Program-made: the position numbers and the translations under genes
Shown: positions 34,107 to 46,308 of the stretch, in pieces
Position numbering within the stretch: the stretch's first letter is position 1
Layout of the letters: each line of letters begins with the position of its first letter
Assembly: GCA_030015575.1 (NCBI GenBank)
Contig: JASDDO010000018.1
Coordinates: forward strand, 379,373,908 to 379,437,907
Direction: 5' to 3'
Source of the DNA: Agapanthus africanus
Taxonomy: Eukaryota; Streptophyta; Magnoliopsida; Asparagales; Amaryllidaceae
Length of the DNA: 64,000 bases
The notes under the pieces: model-generated
Told to the model about the DNA's origin: nothing
The model's database searches: none
The model's input: the letters and a program-made list of their open reading frames with translations, nothing else

Positions 34107-36853
34107 GGTGAGTAGATTTATCTACGGGGAGAAGTCGGATGGATGGCGTATAGCACCCCCGCAGTTCGTGGTGATGTATACGAATGCGTATACACACATA
34201 TATTGAGTATATATTGTTTGAGGTTATTGATGCTAAATATGCATATTTGGTGTGCTTAGATGATTTAGTGTCACGAAACCCTAGAGTAGTGGTCACACCA
34301 CACATGCACACACACACCCATACTTGCATTCATTCTTCTTTCATATACGCTTTTATGGGATTCTATATAGTTATGTGTTCACATGGGTATGGTACTATGT
34401 GTTCATATACTGGATTTGAGATGAGTCGATGAGATTTGAGTTGAAGCCGTGAGATCTGTGATATGGCAGGATTCGTACTTGAGATACGTCCTGATGTTAT
34501 AGCGGATCTTTGGATGACAATGCCATGTGAATAGTGATATTAGTAGTGTACTAGACGTAGGTCAGTACCCCAGATGATGATCTTGATAAAGAGGAGATCA
34601 GATGAATAGTGTGATGAGTATGATATTGACCCGTACCCAGATTTGGGGATGCCGTACGATGGATTTACGTACGAGCTATATATTGATGATTGATCCACAC
34701 TCTTGACTTGGGATGTCTGATTATAGATATGGTATCGGATATGATATTATTGAGGTGCGATTACCGACTAATATATATACATGTATGTATACGTATCGAC
34801 TCAGATGTTAGGCGATTTCCTTACTTGTTAGTTCAGCCGTATAGTTTAGTTTAGTTGTTAGACTAGATTAGACTCCTACCTATTTCAAAACTAACGAATC
34901 ATGGGTATTTTAAAAGACAGGTCAAGGGATTCTACAGATATTTCAAAAGACGTATCTTTTCTTAAAAACACCGTAGCCCTTATTTTCAAAACACCGCGAT
35001 TCGTGTTATTTCAAAAGGCACTATTGTAGGACTTATATTAGGGTAATGCAGTTTAGTTATCGTTGTGTCTAGTATTCCGCTCATTATTGCTGTTCGCTCC
35101 GCATCGCATACTTATATTATAATTTCTTATTGCATTGTTGATATCATACTGTTAGGACACCAGCACCATTACCGATGATGAGTATGTACCACGTACACTT
35201 ACTTGCCGGCTCACACACATCTTCATCGGTAATTGCCATGTCACGTACACCTTAGAAAATATTATTGCTTGACTTAGCTTGTTAGTTAGTAATTTGACAT
35301 GATATTAGTGTACCTGCCTTATATGCCAGCTTAACATTGTAGTTATTACTTGTCACTTCATGCATACTGTTATTCATTGTTATGCCGCATTCATGGATTC
35401 TTATGCCTATATTCATGGTTTTACATGCTATTGATGATTTGGATTCAGATTTCCATAAGATTTTCTGGATTTGGGGGGAAAACCGCAAAACTTATATAAA
35501 CTGCTTTCTCTCCTTTTAAATAAAAAGTGCGGTTTTTCCCATGATGTATGAGTCGTCCACCATGAGTTTGCTGATGGATTTCGAGACCCGATTCGAGGAG
35601 TGGAGGAACCGTTTCGGGTACAGGGTGGGCCCGGTGCGGTACCCCTGGGCAAGAGGATCGTGTTGTTGACGTTGAGCCTGGCAGGGGAGCACTACCGACC
35701 GGTGATTTTACCCGACGCGTCGGATATCCGGAGGATACCGTCGTGGTCTTGAGATGGATGGTAGGGGCCGGTCTGGACTGACGGCGCCCTAGATATTGTG
35801 ATTGAGACATTGGGATTTTGAGATATTGAGGTACAGAGATTGTGACACAGAGATATCGAGATTTTTGGACACTTGTTTTGTGTCGATGCTGGGCACTGTT
35901 TTATGCTGATTTCATTCATGGTACCTCATTTTTAAAATACAGAAATCTCACTGATTTATGAAAGCAGTTTTCTTCAGTACATGCATTCTGTTTCTTGCAT
36001 TCATACATCATCCATATGATACATTGCTACCTGAGGTACTGACACGGGCACATGGGATTACACTTGGGTTAGATATTTGCCCTAGCCATGGTTATGGGTT
36101 GCTGGTTATATATTTGAGGATTATATAATATGATCGTATGACCTAGGATTGCGTCATACATGTGATTTTTATTTGTAGATGTTTTTCTATTCACAAGTTG
36201 GCAACTCACCCCCGTTGTGCCCCAGGTTCTTGCAGGTTTGCCGTACAGGTTTCATTACGGTTTTGCGGGCACAGTTTCGTTCGGGTGACTTGCTAGTAGG
36301 TGGGTTTATTGGTATCGTACCCATCATATTACCTTGTATAATATTATTCAGTTGTATCTAGTAAATTCCATCAACCAAACATGTATTTATTTCAGAAATA
36401 GAGACCAGTGATGTTATTCATTCGACCTTAGAGTCGAGCGTTATATTTCTGTGGATTTCTTGTGGTTTTGAGTTTCCTTTTGAGTTTTTGATCCTCGCCC
36501 TTGGCGTTGTATATTATATTGCTTGTGTGATTGTGACCGTCGATTGACGAAGAGCTAGCTCCCGCTTGGGGATGCCTTTTATTGATTTCGTATACTATTC
36601 ATGTTGTATCCCGTTTGGGGGCCAGTATTTACAAAGGAGACTCTGCCGAAATTTTCAGGAAATATTTGATGTTTTTAAAACCGCATAATTCGGTTTATGC
36701 TATTAAAACTACTTGATTTTAAATTGGTTTTCCTTCACTCTACTACTTTTCTTGGTTTGGATTTCTGGGTTTTCGGCTTACTTAGATTACGTACGCCTCG
36801 AGATGTTTCGTAGTTTAAGTGCCGGTCATGTTCCATCCTTTCGGGATGTGACA
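34107..36853 (+). repeat. 5' LTR of element E, right part
   Basis: The last ~2.75 kb of the 5' LTR, ending TTCGGGATGTGACA. It matches 53056-55776 throughout (about 64 differences in ~2.7 kb). The left part was displaced by C and lies outside the window. Several short frames exist but none is conserved as a protein between the two copies. Confidence 0.88.
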
Positions 36854-36871
36854 AAGTTGGTATCAAAGCGT
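36854..36871 (+). other. Primer binding site of element E
   Basis: AAGTTGGTATCAAAGCG follows the LTR. It is a variant of the plant gypsy site GTTGGTATCAGAGC (tRNA-iMet) with one change. Confidence 0.7.
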
Positions 36872-38843
36872 TAGGTTTTACCTTCGGAGCATAGGATGAC
36901 CCTTGGTTGATGGAATAGGTGACTAAAGTAGAGTGACGTACCGTGGGTATGTTCCGCGGCATACTTAGATATGCTACTCCACTTAAGAAGCCTTAGGATG
37001 TACATTTCTTTGTTCAGTATTATATTCATTCCTGATCTAGCCTCATCGGTACCAGTTATGGTTTTGCTGCCACGATTACGGGCAGGGAGATCTACGGCTA
37101 GAGTTGCGGTCAGCACGAGCTCGTTACGGATGAGGACTGACCAGGGCGTAATTCCGGTGACACACAATTGCAGAGACGTGTCTTTTTATTGTGTTTTCGC
37201 GCCACGAGCGTTTGATGGATCGCTGTATGAGATTACTCGGATGTGCAGATCAGCACTAGAGGATTGAGCCAATGATAGAGGCCAGCCATATTTTGATGAC
37301 CGTTGGCGTATTGCTTATTCATGATGATTGAGGCACTGTTCAGCGTGTAGACGAGCGAACCAGTTATTGCTGCGAACGACGAGATATCGCCCTAGATGTT
37401 GGAGCTATTGCAGTACGAGTTGTACTGAGAGATGATAGAAGGTCGCTAGTCACCCGAGGATGAATGACTAGGACATGTGGTTTGTTCGCTTACCCCGATG
37501 CGAGGTCATCATATAGATTGATTCTAGCTAGAGACGACTTCACGCAGAGACGTTGAGAGTTGACAGAGACGATCAAATGTCAGAAACCTATTATTCCAAG
37601 TTTAAAGTATTCGGAAAGATATGCAGGCAATTCTATAGACCCTCTAGAAGAATGAAACCCTAACTCGACTTAATGACCGTGTGAAAGCCTTTGAACCTTA
37701 GGGTTTGCGGCAGTTCCACGGCGCCATTAGTGAGGCTTGGGTTTGCCCTTCTACGGCTGGACCATCGATGCTGTGGTATGTACTCGATACTGTTAAACTG
37801 TACCCAAGATGTTGAGCTCTTAGGGGATTATGAGGTTTTGACAAATCGATCGGATGGTTCGACTTCATTCGGATGCCAGGTGGTGAGATGCATTTCTTAG
37901 GAGACTCCAGATATGAGGATAGCTGTAGGAGCTCAGTCCATGCAGCCACGACGAGACGAGTCCGAAGCAGTCGACATTAAAGAAAGTGGAGTAAGAGGTT
38001 TGTACGAGATCTTGATGATACGACGTTCCACTCCGCCGACATCAGAGATGCGATACGCATGCCGAGACATTGTACTTGGATCTACCTTCTAGAAGGAGTC
38101 GCGATGAGTATGCAGCCGTTCCGGAACAAGAAACAGATATAGTAAAGGACGATGACTTCCGGACAGTTCTGCAGAGATGAGATTTGGAAGAGGTCTCGAC
38201 AGGACCTTTCTGGAATGAATTACGAGAAGACTTGGACCCAGGAGTGGTCATGTTATGTACACCGGCAGGCCAGAGTTCAGAATCGTCGACGAGACATGCT
38301 ATGAGTGACCACGACAGTTGGCCAAAGGTTCTTAGAGGAAGTGCTTGAGCGGGGACTATTCCACCATATTTGATTTCGGTATTTTGGGCAATCTATTCGC
38401 ATGATTGATTTTGATGATTGAGTTTCATGATATTTGTCTTCATGGACCATTGTTGCACCTGCTGAGTATTACGATTTTTGCACAGTTGTTGCACTTGATA
38501 TCGTTTTCGTGCCTTGGTTTCACACGTTTATGATTTTATGGGTTTCATACAGTTGAGTTGATTTCGTGTGTATATACGCACACGATTTGGTTTTTGCACT
38601 CAGTATGATTCACATATGCTTGCAGTGCAGTGATACGCATTTTGAGCACTTAGATGCATTGGACTTCGATTTCGATTGTGATACTCGATATTTGTTTTGT
38701 GTACCTTGTGCACCTGATTTGATTTTGCGCATGTTCGGCGCTTGATATTGGATTTCATGATTTCGTGCATGATGGATGCACCTGGTTTTTGATTTTCGCG
38801 CATATTGAGCGCATGTTTTGAGAAGCGATTTTGTTGCACACCA
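36872..38843 (+). mobile_element. Interior of element E, left part
   Basis: Mostly non-coding. At about 37630-37810 there is a segment resembling part of the leader of A (3405-3610), possibly a gypsy gag remnant (QFHGA..SEAW on one frame). From about 38400 to 38846 the sequence is a loose series of TTTCGTGCGCA and GCACCTGATTTTG-like motifs, a degenerate short-period repeat that continues after the CACTA element at 48572-48760. No gene is recognised. Confidence 0.7.
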
Positions 38844-38846
38844 GAT

Positions 38847-39365
38847 CACTACTACAAATAAGGGTTGCCCCTACGGATTTATCCGTAGGGGCAACCCACT
38901 GCCCCTACGGATATATGCGTAGGGGCGAAAAAATACCCCGTAGGTGCAAAGGCCGCAGGTGCAAGTTGAGGTCCCTACGGGCAAATTCTTGCCCCTACGG
39001 ATTTCTGTGTAGGTCCTAATGCCCCTACGGACTAAGCCGTAGGGTAAAAAAATTTATATTATTTACGGTTATTTTAATATTTTAAGTGTACCTACGGATA
39101 TGTCCGTAGGTCCAAGTTATATACCCGACGGATATATGCGTAGGTACCTATCCGTAGGGGCAAAATATCAGGAATCCTGACATTTTGCCCATACGGATAT
39201 CTTCGTAGGGGATAGGCTGTAGCCCCTACGGACATGTCCGTAGGGGCACTTCCAACCCCTGGTACTGAGATCAGGGGGCAAATGTCAGTTACTGCTGACA
39301 TTTGGCCCCTACGGATATATCCGTAGGGGCAACATGTTTGCCTACGGATTAATCGGTAGGTATAT
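38847..39365. repeat. Left end of the CACTA element: TIR and subterminal palindrome array
   Basis: After the terminal repeat there are about a dozen imperfect palindromes of roughly 26 bases, each made of GCCCCTACGGA and its inverse joined by ATAT or a similar centre, in about 500 bp. Good copies lie near 38868-38893, 39221-39246 and 39306-39331. In En/Spm the subterminal repeats bind TnpA, and these are the likely counterpart, though here the site is palindromic. Confidence 0.88.
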
Positions 39366-39636
39366 GTTGTCTGTATTTTTTTAAAAAAAAAGTGCTGCCT
39401 AATTATTTCTCGCCCTGTGCACAATAATATATACATCAATCAAATATAAAAATAATCATCACACAACATATATCGCAGTATTCATAATCACATCTCACGC
39501 ATATAATATACAAAAGAAATCCAAAAATCGAATATGATATAAATATAAACCAATATCGATATCGTTTCAAAATGTAGTACAATGTGTATGATATAAATAA
39601 ATACATGTTTCAAAAAATAAGAAATAAAAAGCTACC
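39366..39636 (-). other. AT-rich stretch after the TnpA-like gene
   Basis: AT-rich non-coding sequence between the subterminal array and the TnpA-like stop codon, probably 3' untranslated sequence. Nothing else is seen. Confidence 0.5.
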
Positions 39637-42489
39637 CTAGTTCGGTCCAGCTCCACCTCTGAATAACGATAGAATAACGCGCGCCTGCTCCTCGGTCAAT
39701 AAACTCTGCAATTCGGCACGAGCGGGAGTCTGAGCGGCCTGTGGAGCTGGCGATGTGGTCTGTGCAGCCGCCGTCGAGGTAGTCGCTTGCGGAGCCGCGG
39801 CTGCGGGAGTCTGAGTGGGCGGTGGAGCTACAGGAGCTGTCTGCGGAAGCGCAGCCGATGTAGTGGCTTGCGGAGCCGCAGCCGAAGGAGATGCATGTGG
39901 AGGCTTGGCCGATGTACCCTGTCGCGTCTGGACCTAACGTGTGTAATAAGCGTGTAAGAACTGTGTATTATTCGAATTCGTATCATTATTAAGTTATTTC
40001 GAAACCCCGTTTGGATATCTAGTTTGTTGTTTATTTTAATTACATCTGTATGTATGATTAATCAAACTTAAGTCTAAAACCAAATAAGCTCAAGATACGT
40101 ACTAATTATGGATATGTTGATATCTATATAATATGACATGATATTTTACTATAAATCAGTATACATACCAGCATCTCCTTCAACTCCTGAACGGTGGCCC
40201 TCAAGCTCTCCAGTTCCTGATGGACACGTCGGTCACCGGAGACGGAGGAAGTAACCGCCGGGGTGGAGTCCAACCTCATATGGGCCCTGCTAGGGCCCAG
40301 TCCCCGGCCTCTCTCCCAACCTCCGTGGTGCCCTCTGTGTGCGGCGTCCAGAACTAGGGTCAGCAGCCTCGGATCGCTCTGTCCGGTAAAATCGATCCCC
40401 GAGGCCTGGGCTTGCTCAACCACCCGCTCCTACACCCACATTAAGCAGTAAAGTATAAGTATAAGATTTAAACTTGAACCTTCCAAAACTAAAATTTCAA
40501 ATCTGGGTAGAAAAAATATTAACAGTTACGCAGTACTCCTGGGTAGCGACGTCGGGATATCGAACCTCGCCCATGGCGGGATCTGTCGAGGTGCCGTGGA
40601 CGGCAAGATATGCTGACAGCATGCTCGGTGTACCACCTGACGCCACGGTCCGAGATGTCTGCAATATTAGAAAGTAACTCTTAATATTAGAAATATTAGA
40701 AAATAACTCTTAATATTGCAGAATATCACAAACGTCGGTCTATTGTAATTTACCGATAACTCCATGGCTCGAGTAATGTTCCTCGAGCCACCTGTGTAAG
40801 TGGGACGACCCCTCTTCGCCGACTTCCTGTTCTCTGTATTCTGAGCGGCCTATTTCTGCACAACGCATTAACATTTAGTTTTCTAATTAAGAAACACAAA
40901 GAAATAAATTATATCATAAATAATGAATTACATTTAAAATACATACCTGTTTGCGTTGGGAGTCGAAATAAGCGCATAATAGAGGCCATGTCTCTACGTC
41001 GACTCTCGCAAACGCCGGAGTAGATAGGAGGGCCGCTCTCTCTGCCTCGGGGGTCACCATCCACAGGGAGTAGCAGTCGGCCTTCAGCTCATTCCTGTTG
41101 TATCGGATCTTGGCCTGCATGTTCTTCATCAGGCCATTGTACAGAGCATGAAGGTCGAGCACCCTCCCCGGGTGATCAGGGTCGGCTACAGGCTGAAAAT
41201 CGTAATCCAACTGAAAATACAAAAAAACATTGTTATTAGATTGCAAGTGTTAATAATAAATATATTGGATAGATCAAATGAAAATATATATTAATACATA
41301 CCCGAGCCTGATCAAAGAAGAGGGCGAATGAGCGCTGGTGCTGCTCGCCCCACTCAACGTGAAGTGGATAGTTCTTCACGAGCCGGCTCTCGTCCCCCAA
41401 ATACCGGCCGAACCTCTCGGCATGAGGACCGGTATAGCGATAGTCAAGGGTAAAAAAAAGGGGGAATGCTGCCTCCCCCCTAGCTCTGTCAGGCCTCAGC
41501 CTATGGGACTGATTCAGACCTCGAGTCCCCCTCTGGGGATGGGGAGGCCCTGCGTCTGCACGAAATATCAAGACAATCAATAATAAGACAAAGTTGTATT
41601 AAGAAATCAAGGTTAAACGAAAATTCAAGTGTGATATATACCTCCGGTGACTATCGCACGAGCCTGGGCCCGGGCAGCAGCACGAGCGGGACGATAGTTC
41701 CTCTGATGAGGAACAACCGGGGTCCCGGATGCGGACGCATCCCCTCCAACTAGAAAATAAACATCGACGCTAAATTTCTATGAAGTTCATATTTATTCTA
41801 TAGAGCATATGTAAAATGAGTAAATATTTTAAATTTATTCATACTAACCTGCAGACGATACGAAGGGTATGGAAGCGGCAGGAGTGGCCCCTGCGGAAGG
41901 TGTGGACGCACCACCTATAATTAGACAATTAAAAATAGATTATATAAGTAATTGCAAAAAGAATGTGTAGATCAATAATACAACGTTCTAAATCAATATG
42001 CATGCACTATAGGATATATAAACATACCCGCAGGTGCGGTGGTGTCACCACCTACAGCTAGACAATAATAAAAATTGCTAAGTAAGAGCAAAAGGAATGT
42101 GTGTATTTATGATATAGCATTCTAAATCAATATACATACACTATATGATATATAAACATACCTGGAGGAGTGGGGGTGGCCTCTGTCCCAGATATGGACG
42201 CATCACCAACAACTAGACAATCAAACATTGACAATATAAGTAATTTTGACATAAACAGGCATGAATATCTGTAATATTACATTCAAAATGGATATGCGTG
42301 CAGTATACCTGGAGATGTGGCAAAATCCACACGGAAGGAGGCATCCGAAGGGGTCTCCGATCTGGGTGGAAGACCGGCCCTCTGAAGCTCCCTACGGAGC
42401 TCTCCGGGCAGCAGAACCGCTCTGCCTCTGCCTCTGCCTCTGCCGCGGCTGGAGCTCCTGCCGCCCCTCGCTGCTCCCGACATCGTCAT
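39637..42489 (-). CDS. TnpA-like second gene of the CACTA element (Ptta/En/Spm, Transposase_24-like), multi-exon
   Basis: A predicted spliced gene; limits are first ATG to stop, introns included. Exon 1 (about 42489-42309) starts MSGAARGG, is rich in RG repeats and ends at a good donor (CAG then GTATAC). Several short exons follow between 42215 and 41640. Larger exons come next: about 41580-41300 (NYPLHVEWGEQHQRSFALFF), about 41240-40950 (KADCYSLWMVTPEAERAAL, WPLLCAYFDS), 40860-40750 (RGRPTYTGGSRNITRAMELS), about 40670-40530, about 40423-40170 with a possible coiled coil (HQELESLRATVQELKEML), and a last exon to 39637 that is Ala/Pro-rich and ends LTEEQARVILSLFRGGAGPN. The W..LC.YF.S..., TGGS and coiled-coil order recalls plant Ptta/En/Spm proteins, which bind subterminal repeats. 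Exon borders are my reading of splice signals. Confidence 0.6.
41640..42310 (-). repeat. Tandem mini-exon/intron units in the TnpA-like gene
   Basis: Short coding stretches (41642-41755, about 41849-41916, 42029-42058, 42163-42212) are separated by introns that resemble each other (shared ATATATAAACATACC, AACTAGACAAT and TTCTAAATCAATAT). Splice donors face 41638, 41845, 42025, 42160 and 42305. The introns look duplicated together with the exons, and the coding parts share a (D)ASxSG..A.P..PAG-like pattern. Confidence 0.65.
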
Positions 42490-42601
42490 CAAATCTAGAT
42501 AAACGGTTCGTGGACGCATTAGACAATCATTAAAAGTATTGACTATATATGTATAGAGCGTAAAATGTGAAGTAATAATATAACATTACTGATAACCTTT
42601 T

Positions 42602-45600
42602 TCATTTCGTGGGCGCATCATACATATCTACTTGGATTTCATCGTCGATGTCATTTCTAACCCACGTAACTTCATGATCGGTCGAAGACAACCCGTCCTT
42701 CGAAACAGACGGTCGGAGCACTTTAAGCCTTCTCTCTTCTTCGTCCTCATCGCTGTCCTCGTATTCTGGGACATCGTAGACATCTCTGGGTTTCCATCGG
42801 CATACAACACTCCACCCCGGATACTTCAAACACTGTGAATAATATACTTGGAACGCTTGGTTCGAAAAGATAAACGGATCGTCCTGACCGTAAAATCGAA
42901 GTGTGTTCACACTGGTCAATCCATATTCATCTTTCCAAGTCCCAAGACTGCTTCTCCACCTGTCCGTATCGGTTCGCGGATCGTACCAAGTACACTGGAA
43001 TATATAAAAGGGTTCTGATCGTCCGGGATAGTGGATGCCGAGTATACAATTTAAGTACCCATAGTAAATCACACCGTCCGATCCTACCGTCGCAATCCCA
43101 CTATTCTGAGTGGTTCTAGATGTTTCTATGTCCTTAACTTCGAATTTGTATCCAAGGACACCAAAACCTTTGTAATATGCAACCTCCATACTAGGAAATT
43201 GAGCTAAACATCTTGAATCACTCTCAAATGATGCTGACAAGTTCGGATCGCGGATCTAACAAAACAAATTTTACGAAAAATACATAACGATACAAGTTTA
43301 GATTAAAACTGATAGCAATAAAATGTAATTCGAATAACTTACATGCTCTGTGACCTAATCACAAAAATTATCCTGATGGTATTTTTCCAAACGTTCTTCG
43401 TTCCAATCAGGATGTCCCTCACGTACCTCGTTAAAATGAGTTCTGTTTTCGACAAATAATTGTGACATTAATATTATGTCATTTCATACACACACAAACA
43501 CAGATATAACAATTAATCCAAAAGAACTTACTCTCAAATTTGTTCAAGACATGCGCAATTAAGCAAGATAAACCGGTATATCTTGTTGATAAACATAGTG
43601 TCTACCCTCTTATACTCGGCTTTACCATATGGCCCGTCTTGAATTCTTCGTGGTCGGTTAAGCCTTGTCTCAATGTTCTCGTCTAGATAGCGAGAACAAA
43701 ATGTGGTTGCTTCATCAAGAAGATAACCTTGCATGATAGAATCCTCTGGTCGATTTTTATTGCGTATATACTTCTTAAGAGTGTAAAGGTACCTAATGAG
43801 AATATGTTGAATAAATAAATACGGGCATACAGGACAACAATAAATTTATAAATTGCGCGAAACGAAAAATTACACGTACCTCTCGACGGGATACATCCAT
43901 CGATATTGTACCGGTCCGGCTAGCTTCGCCTCAGTTGCAAGATGAACCGTCAAGTGTATTATGATATCGAAGAATGACGGTGGGAAAATACGCTCAAACT
44001 TGCAAAGTATCAATGCAATAGAATTTTCTAGTTTATCCAGCGTCGCAACCTCCAGTTTTTTAGCACACAACTCCCTGAAAAAACAACATAGGTCGTTGAT
44101 TACTAGACCAACCGAGTCGGGGAGAGAAGTCCTGAGGGCTAATGGAAGAAGGTGCTCCACGATAACATGGTGATCATGACTTTTTAGCCCATCGATCTTG
44201 CCCTTCACAATTTTTATTTTCTTACTGAATGATCCTGAGAAACCTGTGGGGACTTTCAAATCATGCAACACCTGCAGGAATCTTTTCTTCTCCGGTTGTG
44301 ACATATGATAAGCGGCATTGGGAAGTACAAACTTGCCCGGTTTACCCGCTACCGGTTTAGGGTGCAGTTCACTTCTTATTCCCCACTCTTGTAGATCCAT
44401 CCGAGCATTCATGTTGTCTTTCGATTTCCCGTCTTTACACAGAAGCAAGTTAAGTATGTGCTCTGATACTCCCTTCTCTATATGCATGACGTCCAGACAA
44501 TGACGCACTGAATTTGTAGACCAGTACGGAAGCTCGAAGAAAATGCTTAACTTGTTCCAATATTATGGTTTGACCTGTTTCGTCGGATCCATCCTGAAGG
44601 TCACGTTATTGTAACCATCCCATTTAGCAGTCACGTCCTCTCCGGACAATGGGGATGGAGGTCCAAGAAGCTCCTGATGACCATCAAAGTGAACCGTGTC
44701 TAACCTATAAGCGTGGTCTGGAGGCAGAAAACGTCGATGGCCGCAATAACAAACCTTCATGCTAAAATTCAAAAATTTTGAAGTTGTGTGTTCATGGCAA
44801 TGAGGACATGCTTTGTGACCATGTACGGACCAACCTGATAGCATTCCATACGCAGAAAAGTCATTAATTGTCCACATTAAAGCCGCACGCAGTATGCAGG
44901 TTGTATTTGTGTTTGAATCATATGTCTCTACACCATCAATGAACAAAGTTTTCAGCTCCTCGATCAGAGGTCAGAGATAGACGTCGATATTGTTCCCCGG
45001 TGAGTTTGGTCCGTCGATAAGAAGAGGCATCATAAAGTATGATTGGTCCATAGCCAACCAAGGCGACAGATTATAAATTATCATTACAACGGGCCATGTA
45101 CTGTGACTTCTAGCCATATAGTTGAATGGGCAGAAGCCATCGGTAGCCAGTCCGAGCTGGACATTGCGAGGATCGCTACTGAATATTGCGTGCCTCCTAT
45201 CGAAATCCTTCCATGCCGGTGAATCTCTTGGATGGCTCATTTTTCCATTTTCGCTTGGAAGAGCACGGTGATGCCAAATCATTGCCTCGGCTGTTTTCTT
45301 GCACCTGAATAGCCTCTGTAGCCTCTGTGTTATGGGAAAGTATCGTGCTATCTTCACAGGTATATCAGGCTTCTTATCAGAATCTTTCGGCTTATACCTG
45401 GCCTCTCCGCATGTTGGATACTCTTTCAAATCTGAATTCTCTTTCCGGTACAATACGCAATTTTTAGGACATGCTTGAATCTTCTCGCACTTTAGACCCA
45501 AATCAGACATCATCTTCTGGGTTTCGTACCAGCTTTTGGGCACATTAGTTTCCGGAGGCATAGAATCTTTCAAGAACGAAAGAAGCATTGTGAATGACTT

Positions 45601-46176
45601 GTTGCTCCATCCATTTAGGCACTTAATCTGGAAAAGTTGGACGAACCATGAGAGGGTGGAATACTTCGCATTCTCATAAATTGGTTTCCTAGCATCATTC
45701 ATGAAATTTTCATATTTATCCGCACGCGGTCCTTGACCGGAAGGAATGTCATCTTCGGTACGAATAGATTCACCTAGGCCAGCCTCTACCATATCCTCCA
45801 TTTCTTCTGATGGAAATAAATTTCCGTCTCCTGCCGTATTACCGAATTCTTCTTCTTCTCCTGCCGCATTATCGTGTTCTCCTTCTTCTTCTACCGCAGT
45901 ACTGCATTCTTCTCCTTCCCCGTGATATTTCCAAGTTGAATAAAGTCTAGTAAACCCATGTTTTACAATATGAAGCTCTGACAATTCTACCTTCTGCCAG
46001 TACTTATTGCCACATCTATTGCACGGACAGAGAATCTTCTCTATTATGATCTTATTATGTGCGTGTGCAAATTCAAGGAATGCAGCAACTCCTGCGACAA
46101 ACTTAGGTTGCATACGTTGTTTCCAATCTACATACATCCAGTCCTTAACTCTGACGTACTCATGGGCCATGTTAGA
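42602..46176 (-). pseudogene. TNP2 transposase of the CACTA element, interrupted by in-frame stops
   Basis: The main exon runs from the ATG at 46170 to 43880. Residues ~8-75 are the Transposase-associated domain (CPCNRCGNKYW, HGF..LYSTW). The tnp2 transposase core follows (CPKNCVLYRKE, FPITQRLQRLF, DPRNVQLGLATDGFCPFNYM, YNLSPW), then DUF4218 (RHCLDVMHIEKGVSEHIL, HLTVHLATEAKLAGPVQYRWMYPVER). Splice signals give further exons at about 43792-43532, about 43470-43343 and 43255-42602, the last being DUF4216 (SGIATVGSDGVIYYGYL, FQCTWYDP). Three in-frame stops lie at 44973-44971 (TGA; a CGA-to-TGA change is likely, since relatives have VYLRPLIEEL), 44565-44563 (TAA) and 43357-43355 (TAG). A frame slip is likely before 43540. 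The enzyme would cut and move CACTA ends; this copy is probably inactive. Confidence 0.9.
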
Positions 46177-46308
46177 CTGAATAACATATAAATTGTAGGT
46201 TATGCTGACTATATTGAGAAATATAAGAACGGGATAGTTACTGATAAAGGAGAAAATCCGTGTATATGCTTTGTGTGTGCGTTTGTCGTTGAAAAGAATA
46301 AATTATTG

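Noticed and set aside
34184-34432. Short frames in the E LTR (e.g. 82 residues)
   Set aside because: The reading frame is not preserved in the second LTR copy near 53130-53380.
38847-39365. Regular palindromic repeats that could be mistaken for a CRISPR-like array
   Set aside because: Spacing is irregular, spacers are not unique units of constant size, and the array lies within the ends of a CACTA element in a plant genome.
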